Part shown: piece by piece, positions 37,872 through 46,861 of the stretch
How the letters are laid out: each line of letters starts with the position of its first letter
Numbering within the stretch: the stretch's first letter is position 1
From: Pseudolysinimonas kribbensis
Lineage (GTDB): Bacteria; Actinomycetota; Actinomycetes; Actinomycetales; Microbacteriaceae
NCBI RefSeq assembly: GCF_030161895.1
Contig: NZ_BSVB01000001.1
Span: forward strand, 1,488,001 to 1,552,000
DNA: 64,000 nucleotides
Reading direction: 5' to 3'
Position numbers and translations under genes: made by a program
Notes under the pieces: model-generated
Database searches by the model: none
Seen by the model: the letters and a program-made list of their open reading frames with translations, nothing else
What the model was told of the DNA's origin: nothing

Positions 37872-38042
37872 CTACCCGGCCGAACCCTCCTCGACGGTCG
37901 CCGAGCTGTCGGTGATCGTGACGCCGTAGCGGCCGGCGATCGACGACAGCTCGCGCAGGCCCTGGTCCAGCAGGGACTGCACCTGGGCGTGGTCGGCGGA
38001 GGTCTCGACGTGGAGCGTGGCGGTGACGGTGTAGTCGGTCAT
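37872..38042 (-). CDS. Small hypothetical protein, 56 residues
   Basis: An ATG-started short gene: begins MTDYTVTATLHVETSADHAQ, then a helix VQSLLDQGLRELSSIAGRYG and strand VTITDSSATV. The alternating beta-alpha-beta layout looks like a small ferredoxin-like or dodecin-sized fold, not assignable. Codon use is good. The 216-base stretch between it and the iron-redox gene also contains a plus-strand open tail ending FDLADRHPEPEDPA near 37864, which may be a fragment of another gene; I could not identify it. Confidence 0.6.
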   Translation of the reverse strand: MTDYTVTATLHVETSADHAQVQSLLDQGLRELSSIAGRYGVTITDSSATVEEGSAG

Positions 38043-38191
38043 GCTTCGGTCTTACGCGCTCGACGGCGAGAGGCGCAGGCCGAGGATCGGGCTCCCAGGC
38101 GCTGCGCATCGCCGGGCGGCCCAGCACGGCCGATGCTGGGAGCCGCCTTGGGGCCCGGCGTGCGAGGGCCGCGAGCATCCACGCTGAGGGC

Positions 38192-38980
38192 ATGAGCACG
38201 ACCGAGGGACCAGACCGCGCACGCAGCCGTGCCGCCGTCGAGGACGACCGGGACGCTGTCCTCGAGCGTCCGGTGGCCAAGGAGCGTCCGGTGACCGGGG
38301 AACGCGTCAGCGACGAGCGGTCCGTGACCGACCAGCGCCCCGTGACCGACCAGCGCCCCGTGACCGAGGTCCGCCCGGCGGACGAACCCGTCGTGGACGA
38401 GCCGATCCCGACCCGCGAGGACGTCGTGGCCCGCGAGAAGGCCCGGTACGGGGGCATGAAGTTCGGATCGGCGTTCTTCGGCTGGCTGACCGCGACCGGC
38501 ACCGCCGCGATCCTCGGCGGCATCGTCACGGCGATCCGCTTCGGCATCACCGGGCGTGAGGGCGCCGCCGCGACCAGCGCGAGCTGGGTCGACGTGATCC
38601 TCGCGGTCGTCGTGCTGTTCATCGCCTACCTCGCGGGCGGCTACGTCGCCGGTCGGATGGCCCGGTTCAGCGGCGCGCGGCAGGGCGTGGCCGTCTGGAT
38701 CTGGGCGGTCGTCGTCGCGATCGTCGTCGGCGTGATCGCGGCGATCGTCGGCACCCAGTGGGACATCCTGGCCAATCTGCAGAGCTTCCCGCGGCTGCCC
38801 TTCAGCGGCCAGAACGCGACCGTCGTCGGCATCGTGAGCGCGATCGTCCTGCTGATCGTGACCCTGGTCGGCGCGATCCTCGGCGGGATCGCGGGGATGA
38901 GCTTCCACCGCCGCGTCGATCGCGCGGGCTGGGAGAGCAGCCGGCACCTCTCGGGCGGTCGCGACGACGTCACGAGCTGA
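38192..38980 (+). CDS. Membrane protein with repeat-rich cytoplasmic N-terminus
   Basis: An intact 262-residue protein. Residues 1-75 are charged and repetitive, with units of the type (S)VTDQRP and ERPVTGER in a row (TDQRPVTDQRPVTEVRP). From about residue 92 there are four hydrophobic segments: FFGWLTATGTAAILGGIVTAI, WVDVILAVVVLFIAYLAGG, AVWIWAVVVAIVVGVIAAIVG and VVGIVSAIVLLIVTLVGAILGG. A short basic C-terminal tail follows. No known family. It is common for actinobacteria to have such proteins beside stress genes. Confidence 0.8.
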   Translation: MSTTEGPDRARSRAAVEDDRDAVLERPVAKERPVTGERVSDERSVTDQRPVTDQRPVTEVRPADEPVVDEPIPTREDVVAREKARYGGMKFGSAFFGWLTATGTAAILGGIVTAIRFGITGREGAAATSASWVDVILAVVVLFIAYLAGGYVAGRMARFSGARQGVAVWIWAVVVAIVVGVIAAIVGTQWDILANLQSFPRLPFSGQNATVVGIVSAIVLLIVTLVGAILGGIAGMSFHRRVDRAGWESSRHLSGGRDDVTS

Positions 38981-38984
38981 CGGA

Positions 38985-39308
38985 CTACTCCCTCTGACGC
39001 CGCAGCGCCGCGAGATATCCCGCACCGAGCAGCGCCCCACCGACCCCGACGTACAGCGCGAGGCACCGGGAGCGCCGCGTTCCTCCCGCGGCCGACAGCG
39101 AGAGCGCCGTGTTCGGGATGAGGCCCGCCGCGCAGAGCGCCCGGGCCAGCCGTCGACGGCGCGGGAACAGATGCACCAGGGCGACCCCGGCCGCAGCGGG
39201 CGCGAATCCCGCCGCTCCGGCCAGGGCGTGCCGCGGAGAGATCGCGGTCAGCGTGAGGACATTCGCCGCGTCGATCGCGGCGACGACCCGGAGAGCGAGC
39301 AGATCCAT
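38985..39308 (-). CDS. Hypothetical small membrane protein
   Basis: 107 residues, ATG start, with three or four hydrophobic stretches (VVAAIDAANVLTLTAI, AGAAGFAPAAAGVALVHLF, ALYVGVGGALLGAGYLAAL) between Arg-rich loops. No recognised domain. It lies five bases upstream of the end of, and is transcribed after, the diacylglycerol-kinase-type gene, so the two may share a transcript. Confidence 0.65.
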   Translation of the reverse strand: MDLLALRVVAAIDAANVLTLTAISPRHALAGAAGFAPAAAGVALVHLFPRRRRLARALCAAGLIPNTALSLSAAGGTRRSRCLALYVGVGGALLGAGYLAALRRQRE

Positions 39309-39313
39309 CCGCT

Positions 39314-40473
39314 TCAGCGCCTGCGGGATCGCCGCCGGAGGATCCGGTTGATGCCGACGGTGGCGCCCGCTGCGAGAGCAAGGATGGCGATCGCGGCGAG
39401 GAGGGCGGTCGGGCGGGGATCAGACTCCTCCCCTGCCCGGACGGCGGGCGGGCGGCTGCCCTCGGGGACACGCACCGTGAGCCCGCCCGCGTCGATCCGC
39501 AGGTCGAAGCCGGTCGCGAGCCCGAAGCTGTCGCCGTCGAGCTCGAGCTCCTCGGGGCGGCTGAGCCGCACCTGCAGTTCCCGGCCGACGACATAGCGCA
39601 GCGCCGCGACATCCGGGGTGAGCAGCCGGCGACCGAGCGGGGTGCGACGCACGACGCCGTTCTCCCAGAAGATCTTGAACACGATCTGCAGCCAGCCCCG
39701 CACGCTCTCCGGTCGCAGGAACACCGCTTCGTAGCGACCGTCGTCGACGACCGCGTTGGGCAGCAGCAGGATGTTCGCGGGCAGGGCACCGCAGTTGCCG
39801 ACGATCAGCGTGTGCGCCGACACCGTGCGACTCGTGCCCCGCTCGGTGCGGTAGGCCATGCGCAGTCGGTTCTCGTCGCGCAGCGCCTTGCGGATCGCGT
39901 CGACGTATGCCAGCCAGCCGATCCGCCGCTTGAGCTCGTCATCCGTGTTGGCGAGCATCTTGGCGTCGAGACCGAACCCCGCCATGACGACGAACGCGGC
40001 GTTCTCGCGCACGCCGCCGGGCCGGTGGATCTCGAGCCGCGCGAGGTCGATCCCGGCATCGACCCCTCGGACGGCGGTGCGGATGGCGTTCGGGATGTCG
40101 TCGGCGAGCAGGTCGAGATTGCGCGCGAGCAGGTTGCCGGTGCCGGCGGCGACGAGGGCGAGCGGCACCCCGCTGCCGGCGATCGTCTCCGCTGCGGCGC
40201 GGATCGTGCCGTCGCCGCCGGCCGCGATGACCACGGTGGCGCCGCCTTTCAGCGCCTCCTGACCTGACCGGGTCCGGGATCGTCCTCGGTGGTCCCGAAC
40301 CACATGGTGCTCGCCCAATCGCCCGGCACCTCGGCCGCCACGGCCGCGCGGAGCGCGTCGAGGTCGACCTTGAGCGGGTTGTAGACCACCGCCGCCCGGC
40401 TGGTGCCGGCACGGTCCGCGGCTGCGTCGAGTGCGTCTGAGATGCTCCGGCCCTCCGAGTGCTGGGCTTCCAG
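39314..40473 (-). CDS. Diacylglycerol kinase-type lipid kinase, frameshifted
   Basis: About 385 residues of the DAGK/sphingosine-kinase catalytic family. After AAVVYNPLKVDLDALRAAV comes the nucleotide motif VIAAGGDGTIRAAAE and VAAGTGNLLARNLDL; the C-terminal domain includes VMAGFGLDAKMLAN, LIVGNCGALPANILLLP and ELELDGDSFG. A C-terminal hydrophobic helix (ALLAAIAILALAAGATVG) followed by Arg residues may anchor it. One slip near 40265 precedes ALKGGATVV. The start is unresolved: no ATG/GTG is in frame near 40440-40480, so another slip or a CTG start is likely. Confidence 0.8.
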
Positions 40474-40603
40474 TCTCCGCGCCGATACCGCGGAAGGGAA
40501 CGGGGTCGCGCGCGACGAGCGCGTGCGGTATGAAGCACCTGCGCAAGCGCAACCCCTAGGCCGATCGACCGCACCTGCCTACGGTGACCGTCGGAGGCGC
40601 CGC

Positions 40604-40869
40604 ATGCAGCAGACCACGGTCACGCTCAACGGGATGGCGTTCCGGCTCGCCGAGACCCAGGACATCCCGGCCCTCCGGCAAGCCATCGAGCGTGCCGCTC
40701 AGGCCGGGGGCGCCTCGTCGACCTGATGCTCGCGGGCGGCATCCGGGTCTCGCTCCTCGTCACGCCGCACCTCGCGCTCCTCGTTGAGGAGCACCCGATC
40801 CCCGACGAACCGCATGAGGATGCGGCACAGTCCCCGGGTCCGTTCGACCCCGAGGATCTCGACTTCTAG
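40604..40869 (+). CDS. Small hypothetical protein, frameshifted
   Basis: GGAGG lies eight bases before the ATG. The protein starts MQQTTVTLNGMAFRLAETQD, has a helix IPALRQAIERAAQAGG, and after a slip in the G5 run near 40708 continues RLVDLMLAGGIRVSLLVTP to a TAG at 40867, ending in an acidic tail (DPEDLDF). About 88 residues, beta-alpha-beta look; family not recognised. It lies just upstream of the Nramp operon on the same strand. Confidence 0.6.
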
Positions 40870-40967
40870 GCGCGAGAGGCGTCACGGCTCATCGTGAGCC
40901 GGCCGCGCACCTGAACGTGACCATAAAGACTCCCCGCGTGGCCGTTGCACGACGCAACGATAGGCAC

Positions 40968-41383
40968 GTGAAGCGGCTCGGCGGGATCGCGTTGGCGACG
41001 GCGGTCCTCATCGTCGCGTCGCTGGCCGGGTGCTCCTCGACCCCGGACGAGGTGACGCAGTACGTGAAGCAGGCCTCGGCCGCCGAGCAGTCCGCCGCCG
41101 TCGGGGGCGGCTGCACCGCGAGGGCAAGGCGCTCGGACCGGAGACCTCGACCCTGTTCCAGGACGCCATGAAGGAGCTGACCTCCGCCGATCAGTCGCTC
41201 GCGCAGCTGCAGGCCACCGGGAGCGGCGCGACCCTGCAGCACCGCGGGCTCACCGCGGTGCGGAAGGCGATCGACGTGCTCCTGGCCGCGCAGCGGGAGC
41301 TGCAGGCGGGCGAGGTGTCCTCCGCCTCCGTCGAGCGACTTCGGGACGCGGCGGCCGCGCTGCGGCAGCTGGAGCGCCGATGA
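40968..41383 (+). CDS. Putative lipoprotein upstream of Nramp transporter, frameshifted
   Basis: About 139 residues. The signal LGGIALATAVLIVASLAGC ends in a lipobox (LAGC) at about residue 24, so it is a cell-surface lipoprotein. The mature part is helical, with two possible coiled stretches (LFQDAMKELTSADQSLAQL and VRKAIDVLLAAQRELQAG). A slip in a G5 run near 41107 splits it. A GTG at 40917 is an alternative start. Its stop overlaps the Nramp ATG (ATGA), so the two are coupled. Confidence 0.7.
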
Positions 41384-42606
41384 GCAAGCTGTTCGCCCTC
41401 GCGCTCGGCATTCTGACGGCCATCGGCGGGTTCGTCGACATCGGCGACCTGGTCACCAATGCCGTCGTCGGATCGCGGTTCGGCCTGGGCCTGGTGTGGG
41501 TGACGATCCTCGGCGTCGTCGGCATCTGCGTCTACGCCAACATGGCGGGCCGGGTGGCGGCGGTCAGCGGGCGCGCGACGTTCGAGATCATCCGCGAACG
41601 GCTCGGCGCCCGGGCGGGCATGGCGAATCTCGTCGCGTCGTTCCTCATCAACCTCTTGACGATGTGCGCCGAGATCGGCGGCGTCGCCCTCGTCTTCCAG
41701 CTCGTCACCGGCATCAGCCCGCTCCTGTGGATCCCGCTCGCGGGCTTCGGGGTGTGGATCGTGGTGTGGCGTGCCAAGTTCTCGGCACTCGAGAACGCGA
41801 CCGGTCTGCTCGGGCTCGGCCTGATCGCCTTCTCGGTCGCGATCTTCCTGCTGCATCCGAATTGGGGGCAGCTGGGCGAGCAGCTCATCCCGCGGATCCC
41901 GGTGACCGAGGACCCGTCGACCTACTGGTACTACGCGGTGGGGCTGTTCGGCGCCGCGATGACGCCGTACGAGGTGTTCTTCTTCTCCTCGGGCGGGATC
42001 GAGGAGAAGTGGACGGCGAAGAGCATCGGCACGATGCGCGCCAACGTCTTCGTCGGCTTCCCGCTCGGAGGCATCCTGTCGATCTCGATCGCCGTGTGCG
42101 CGACGATCGTGCTGTTGCCGCAGGCGATCGCCGTCACCTCCCTGTCGCAGGTCGCCCTGCCCGTGATCCAGGCGGGCGGCACGATCGCGTTCGCCTTCCT
42201 CGTGGTCGGGATGGCGGCGGCCGTGTTCGGGGCGGCGCTCGAGACGACGCTCTCCAGCGGCTACACGATCGCCCAGTACTTCGGATGGTCATGGGGCAAG
42301 TTCCGGCGCCCCGCGAAGGCCGCGCGCTTCCACCTCGTCATGCTCGCGGGCCTCATCATCGCGGTGATCGTGCTGATGACCGGGGTCGACCCGATTGCCG
42401 TGACCGAATTCTCCGTCGTGTTCTCGGCGATCGCGCTGCCGCTGACCTACATCCCGATCCTGATCGTGTCCAACGACCGCGGCTACATGGGCCGATTCGT
42501 CAACGGGCGCGTGAGCAACGCGCTCGGGATCGTGTTCCTCGTCGTGATCCTCGTCGCGTCGATCGCGGCGATCCCGCTCATGATCATCAGCGGGGCGGGG
42601 CAATGA
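41380..42606 (+). CDS. Nramp-related metal ion transporter with altered site motifs
   Basis: An intact 408-residue membrane protein with about eleven helices and the Nramp fold. The helix-1 DPGN motif of canonical Nramp is FVDIGDLVTN here (Asp20, Asp23), and the helix-6 MPH motif is replaced by AMTPYEV at residues 193-199, so the ion site differs from Mn/Fe transporters; Nramp-related Mg transporters also diverge here. It is flanked by a lipoprotein and by two PRC-barrel proteins, all with four-base overlaps or close spacing. Selectivity for Mg2+ or Mn2+ is inference. Confidence 0.85.
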   Translation: MSKLFALALGILTAIGGFVDIGDLVTNAVVGSRFGLGLVWVTILGVVGICVYANMAGRVAAVSGRATFEIIRERLGARAGMANLVASFLINLLTMCAEIGGVALVFQLVTGISPLLWIPLAGFGVWIVVWRAKFSALENATGLLGLGLIAFSVAIFLLHPNWGQLGEQLIPRIPVTEDPSTYWYYAVGLFGAAMTPYEVFFFSSGGIEEKWTAKSIGTMRANVFVGFPLGGILSISIAVCATIVLLPQAIAVTSLSQVALPVIQAGGTIAFAFLVVGMAAAVFGAALETTLSSGYTIAQYFGWSWGKFRRPAKAARFHLVMLAGLIIAVIVLMTGVDPIAVTEFSVVFSAIALPLTYIPILIVSNDRGYMGRFVNGRVSNALGIVFLVVILVASIAAIPLMIISGAGQ

Positions 42607-42994
42607 GCAAGTCGCCCTCCGTGCGCGCGGGACGCGTGTTCGACGCCCGGCTCCAGCTCCTCGACCGGCAGGTGCTCGATCCGGATGGGATGCCGGTCAC
42701 CGCGGTCGCGGGCCTCGAGCTCTCCGACGTGCCCTGGGGCGAGGACCTGCCCGCGGACGCCGAGGCACCGGTCGTGACCGCGCTGCTCACGGGACCGGTG
42801 CTCGGCACGCGCGTGTTCGGAGGACGGCTTCCTCGTCGCGATGGATCCGGATCGCGTGGGGCGACATCCGGGAGATCGGCACGGCCATCGCGGTCGCGCG
42901 ACCAGCCGACTCGTACGAGGTGAGCTGGACGGAGCGCTGGGTGCGCGACCGCATCATCGGCGTCATCCCGGGAGGCCGGCATGATCCTGAGTGA
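42603..42994 (+). CDS. PRC-barrel-like protein, frameshifted
   Basis: About 130 residues, ATGA overlap with the transporter. Begins MSKSPSVRAGRVFDARLQLL with DRQVLDPDGMPVTAVAGLEL, the beta-hairpin pattern of PRC-barrel/MgtE-accessory proteins. A slip near 42832 precedes RIAWGDIREIGTAIAV, WTERWVRDRIIGVIPGG. Its TGA at 42992 lies inside the next gene, so they overlap by 14 bases. A soluble partner or sensor for the transporter is the likely role. Confidence 0.65.
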
Positions 42995-43310
42995 CCTCAT
43001 GCGCAACGACGTGCTCGACCCGTCCGGCGACCGGATCGGCCGGGTCATCGATATCCGGCTGCGGCTCGAGGGCGTGCAGGACCCCTCGGTGGCGCGCGTC
43101 GTCGGTCTCGTGGTGAGCCCGCGATCCGCGGCGTCGTTCCTCGGATACGAGCGCAGCGACCTCACCCGCCCCGTGCTGCTGGCCGGGCTGCTGCGCTGGA
43201 TGCACCGCGGCTCCTTCCTCGTGCCGTGGTCGGACGTGCTGCGCATCGACAGCCGCGAGGTGCGGCTGCGCCCGGGATACCGGCGCGAGTCGGCCGCCGA
43301 CCCGGCGTGA
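42981..43310 (+). CDS. PRC-barrel domain protein
   Basis: An intact 109-residue protein with a PRC-barrel layout: MILSDLMRNDVLDPSGDRIG then RVIDIRLRLEG, ARVVGLVVSPRS and a closing FLVPWSDVLRIDSREVRL. The VPWSDV...D motif is the usual last strand pair. Such domains often sit beside or inside Mg2+ transporter proteins in actinobacteria. Last gene of the transporter operon. Confidence 0.8.
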   Translation: MILSDLMRNDVLDPSGDRIGRVIDIRLRLEGVQDPSVARVVGLVVSPRSAASFLGYERSDLTRPVLLAGLLRWMHRGSFLVPWSDVLRIDSREVRLRPGYRRESAADPA

Positions 43311-43343
43311 TCGCCCCGTTCTTGGGCGCCGCCTGGAAACCGG

Positions 43344-43692
43344 TTGGCGAAGCGCGACCTCTGCCGGATGCTGAGGTGGTATGAGGCGCATCAGGTACGC
43401 GGGGGCAGCTTCCTGACCGGTGACGCGGAGGCGGACGCGGTCATGCGGTACGCGGCGGCGCTGGCCAACGTCGACAGGGCCGCGACCCTGACGGTCAACG
43501 GACGCAGCGAAGGCGGCGAGGTCGCGGAGTTCGTCCTCCTGGTGGGCCCCGCCAGCCAGGTGATCGTCGAACCGGTCGACGACGAGTTCGACCTCCCCCG
43601 CCGAGGACTTCATCGCCGATGTCGAGCAGCGCATCGGCGAGCTCACGTGGCGGCCGGATCCGATCGGCGGCAGCTTCCTCGACGATCTCTGA
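43344..43692 (+). CDS. Hypothetical protein, frameshifted
   Basis: About 115 residues. Start is a TTG (AKRDLCRMLRW) or the ATG at 43369. Seen: YEAHQVRGGSFLTGDAEAD, a beta-strand ATLTVNGRS and EFVLLVGPASQVIVEPVDDE; after a slip in the C5 run near 43597 it ends DFIADVEQRIGELTWRPDP. No recognised family. Convergent with the next gene, 15 bases apart. Confidence 0.5.
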
Positions 43693-43707
43693 GCCGCCGA
43701 GCCGGTC

Positions 43708-44039
43708 TCAGGCGAGCACCCACTCCGCGACCGCGAATGCGGCCGCGCGAGCCGCCTCCGCCAGGCCGCCCCGCTCCGGCCGGATCGCCGCGTAACCCAC
43801 CATCGAGAGCGCGTGCGCCGCATCGACGGCACCGCCGACGCGGTGGGCGGTGCGTCCCGCGCCGAGCAGCGCGGCCCCTGGGCGATCTCCCGGGCCAGCG
43901 CGAGCATGCCGCCGGCGGAGGGTCCCGCATCGGCGGACCGAAGACGGACCCGGGCCGCAGGATCGGCGAGGTCGTGCAACGCGACGCCGAGCCGCACCAT
44001 GCTCACGACGGAGCCGCCGATGCTGTGGGCGCGTGTCAC
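43708..44039 (-). CDS. Hypothetical helical protein, frameshifted
   Basis: About 110 residues from a GTG: TRAHSIGGSVVSMVRLGVAL, SAGGMLALAREIAQGP, then after a slip near 43872 RVGGAVDAAHALSMVGYAAI and AARAAAFAVAEWVLA. Alanine-rich and helical with no transmembrane call. No family recognised. Downstream of, and possibly co-transcribed with, the endonuclease/exonuclease/phosphatase gene. Confidence 0.5.
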
Positions 44040-44103
44040 GCGACCAGTATGAGCCGGGCTGCCGGACCCGAGCCCGGATGCCAGCGGACGTCCAGCGCCC
44101 CGA

Positions 44104-44823
44104 TCAGCCCGCGTACCGCATCCGGAACAGCACCGGCAGGTGATCCGACCCGCCCTGCGGGAGGGTCATCGCCTCCGTCACCTCGAAGCCCAGCACCGAG
44201 GCGACGTCGAACTTGCCCCGCATGATGTTGCCCTCCTTGCGATACGTGCTCCCGGCGGTGCGGGCCATCGTGAACCCCTGCCGCCCGAGGTGATGGCGGA
44301 GCATCGAGAGCAGGATCGGGTGGTTGTAATCGCCCGCCATGATCGACGGCGCGCCCGAGCCCAGCTGCTTCAACGCGGCGTGCGCGTCGTCGACCTGGCG
44401 GCGGCGGGCGGCGTTCGAGTCGGTGAACGGCGTGGCGTGGAAGGATCCGAGCACGAGCCCGCGCCCCGTCGCGGAATCCCGCACCCGGGTGGCCGCGAGC
44501 CGGTGGTCGGTGCCGCCGACCAGCCGATCGTGCCGGGACGTGGTCAGCTGCACCGTGCGCGACTCCTCGATGTCGAGGCGGTCGGAGCGGACGTAGAGCG
44601 CCACGCCCAGCCGGTTCCGCGAGGTCGCGACGGCCAGCCGCATCCCGCCGAGCCGATGCGGCAGCGCCGACGCACGCGCCTCCTGCACGCAGAGCACATC
44701 GGGGTCGTGCGCCTGGACGAGTGACGGCAGCTCGTGCTGCGCGCGGCCCTGCCACAGGTTGTAGGTGATGACCGCAAGCGGAGCGGACGCGGGTGGAGAT
44801 TCGATACCTGCGACCGTACCCAT
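44104..44823 (-). CDS. Endonuclease/exonuclease/phosphatase family protein
   Basis: An intact 239-residue EEP-fold enzyme. Family signatures: VITYNLWQGRAQHEL at the start (metal Asn), DVLCVQEARA (metal Glu), LGSFHATPF, IMAGDYNHPI (Asp/Asn) and the C-terminal GGSDHLPVLFRM with the catalytic His in SDHLPV. No signal peptide is clear. Members act on DNA, phospholipids or phosphoesters; the substrate is not assignable. Confidence 0.88.
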   Translation of the reverse strand: MGTVAGIESPPASAPLAVITYNLWQGRAQHELPSLVQAHDPDVLCVQEARASALPHRLGGMRLAVATSRNRLGVALYVRSDRLDIEESRTVQLTTSRHDRLVGGTDHRLAATRVRDSATGRGLVLGSFHATPFTDSNAARRRQVDDAHAALKQLGSGAPSIMAGDYNHPILLSMLRHHLGRQGFTMARTAGSTYRKEGNIMRGKFDVASVLGFEVTEAMTLPQGGSDHLPVLFRMRYAG

Positions 44824-44848
44824 AACGGCGCCGTCCGCCGGAACGCCC

Positions 44849-45869
44849 TCAGTCGATGATCGGCCGCGAACGCTGGTCGATTCCGGGTGCGCCGTACGGA
44901 TAGTCCGCCGTCACCGGCGCACTCGCGTCGTCGAGCGACCCGAGCTCGGCCGGCGTGAGTTCCAGGTCGACGGCGCCCAGATTCTCGGTCAACTGAGCCG
45001 CGGTCCGGGACCCCAGGATCACGGACGCGACTCCCGGCTGCGCGGCCAGCCAGGCCAGGGAGACCTGCGACATGCTCGCTCCACGCGCGTCGGCGATCGT
45101 CTCGACCGCATCGAGGACTCGCCAGGTCGTCTCGCGGGCGTTGCGCCCTGCGTAGGCCTCCACCCCCGGTGCGGGTCCTCGCCCAATCTGGTCGAGCCGA
45201 CCGGGGCGACGTCACGGCGGTACTTGCCGCTGAGCCAACCACCGCCGAGCGGCGACCACGGCAGGATGCCGAGCCCGGCCGAGATGCACGCGGGCACGAT
45301 CTCCCACTCGACCTCGCGGACGAGGAGGTTGTACTGGGGCTGCATCGAGACGAGCGGGAAGCGGCCGCGCGCCCACGCTGCGGCTTCGGCGACCTGCCAT
45401 CCCGTGAAGTTGGAGAGCCCCCGTACGAGATCTTGCCCTGCGCCACGGCATCGTCGAGGAACCCGAGACTCTCCTCGAGCGGCGTGAGCGGATCCCAGGC
45501 ATGCAGTTGGTAGAGGTCGATGTGCTCGACGCCGAGCCGCTTCAAGGATGCCTCGAGCGCGCGACGGAGGTGGCGGCGCGAGAGACCGGCATCTCGTGGC
45601 GTCACATCGACCGGGAAACGGCCCTTGCTCGCGAGGAACAGGTCCGAACGGTCCCGATCGCTGCGCCGGCTCAGCCAGCGACCGACGATGCGTTCCGCCT
45701 CGCCCCCGGCATAGACATCGGCCATCTCGATCACGGTCCCGCCCGACTCGGCGTAGGCCTCGAGCTGGCGCCCGGCCTCCGGCTCCGGCGTCTCGGCGCC
45801 GAAGGTCATGGTGCCGAGGCTGTAGGTGGAGACCACGGCGCCGCTGCGGCCGAGAGTGCGGTACTTCAT
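44849..45869 (-). CDS. Aldo/keto reductase, frameshifted
   Basis: About 340 residues. Catalytic Asp and Tyr in IEMADVYAGGEAE, Lys in FLASKGRFP, His in LYQLHAWDP; the C-terminus includes VASVILGSRTAAQLTENLG. Two slips: near 45421 (SYGG to LSNFTGWQVAEAA) and near 45166 (EDPHRG to VEAYAGRNA). ATG at 45869. It follows the epimerase gene in the same direction with a 20-base gap and is probably the last gene of the cluster A operon. Confidence 0.85.
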
Positions 45870-45888
45870 GGTGCCTTTCGTGAAGAGG

Positions 45889-46861
45889 TCAGAGGGCCCG
45901 AGGACGGTATGCGACGGCGAGACGGTCCATCGCGTCGTCGATCACGGGGTCGATGGTCCGTCGCGCCGGATCCGCGTCGTGCCAATCGACGATCTCGCGT
46001 GCGCCCTGCTCCTCGAACGAGATCCGCGGGGCGAACTCGGGGACGACCGAGCGGATCTTGGAGTTGTCGAACAGCATCGAATGGGATTTGTCGCCGAGCA
46101 GAGCGGCACCCCACTCCGGTTCCGCCGCGGCGATGGCGTCAGACGCGACGTGCACGAGATCCGGTTCGACGCCGGCCGCCGCCGCCATCGCGTGATAGAT
46201 GCTGTTCCAGGTCATCGGCGTCTCGGATGTGATGTGGAAGGTCTCCCCCGCGCCTCCGAGCGCCCGAGGAGGCCGACGATTCCGACCGCGAAGTCGGCAC
46301 TGTGCGTCATCGTCCACAGCGACGTGCCATCACCGGGCACGATGACCGGCTTCCGGTCGCGCATGCGCTGGATAGCGGTCCACCCCCGTCGAAGGGCACC
46401 ATGGTCCGGTCATAGGTGTGAGAGGGGCGTACCACGGTGATCGGCACGGATCGCTCGCCTGCCAGCATCTCCTCGCAGGCGATCTTGTCGCGCGAGTACC
46501 GCCAATAGGGATTGCTCAGCGGGGTCTTCTCGGTCACGGGGATCGTGAGCGGCGGAGTCTGATAGGCCGACGCGGAGCTGATGAAGACGTATTGTCCGAT
46601 GCGCCCGCGCAGCAGCTCCAGGTGGCGAGCGATGTCCTCGGGGGTGAAGGCCAGCCAGTCGATCACGGCGCCGTACTCGCGGTCGCGGAGCTGCCGGCGG
46701 GCCGCGTCCACGTCGGAGATATCGAGACCGAGCGGTCGAGCCCCATCGGGGACCGGCCGTCGACCGCGGGTGAGCACGTCGACCTCGAGCCCTCTGCTGA
46801 CCGCGAGCTCGACGCAGGCTCGGCCGATGATGCCGGTCCCGCCGATCACGAGGATCTTCAT
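45889..46861 (-). CDS. NAD-dependent epimerase/dehydratase (SDR), frameshifted
   Basis: About 323 residues of an extended SDR. N-terminal VIGGTGIIGRACVELAVSRG cofactor motif, LDISDVDAARRQL, the active-site region FISSASAYQTPP and WRYSRDKIACEEML with the YxxxK variant YSRDK. Slips near 46385 and 46262 separate VPFDGG, the central part (PVIVPGDGTSLWTMTHSADF) and the C-terminal ALGGAGETFHITSETPMTW. ATG overlaps the glycosidase stop (ATGA); an alternative ATG is six bases upstream. Confidence 0.82.
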
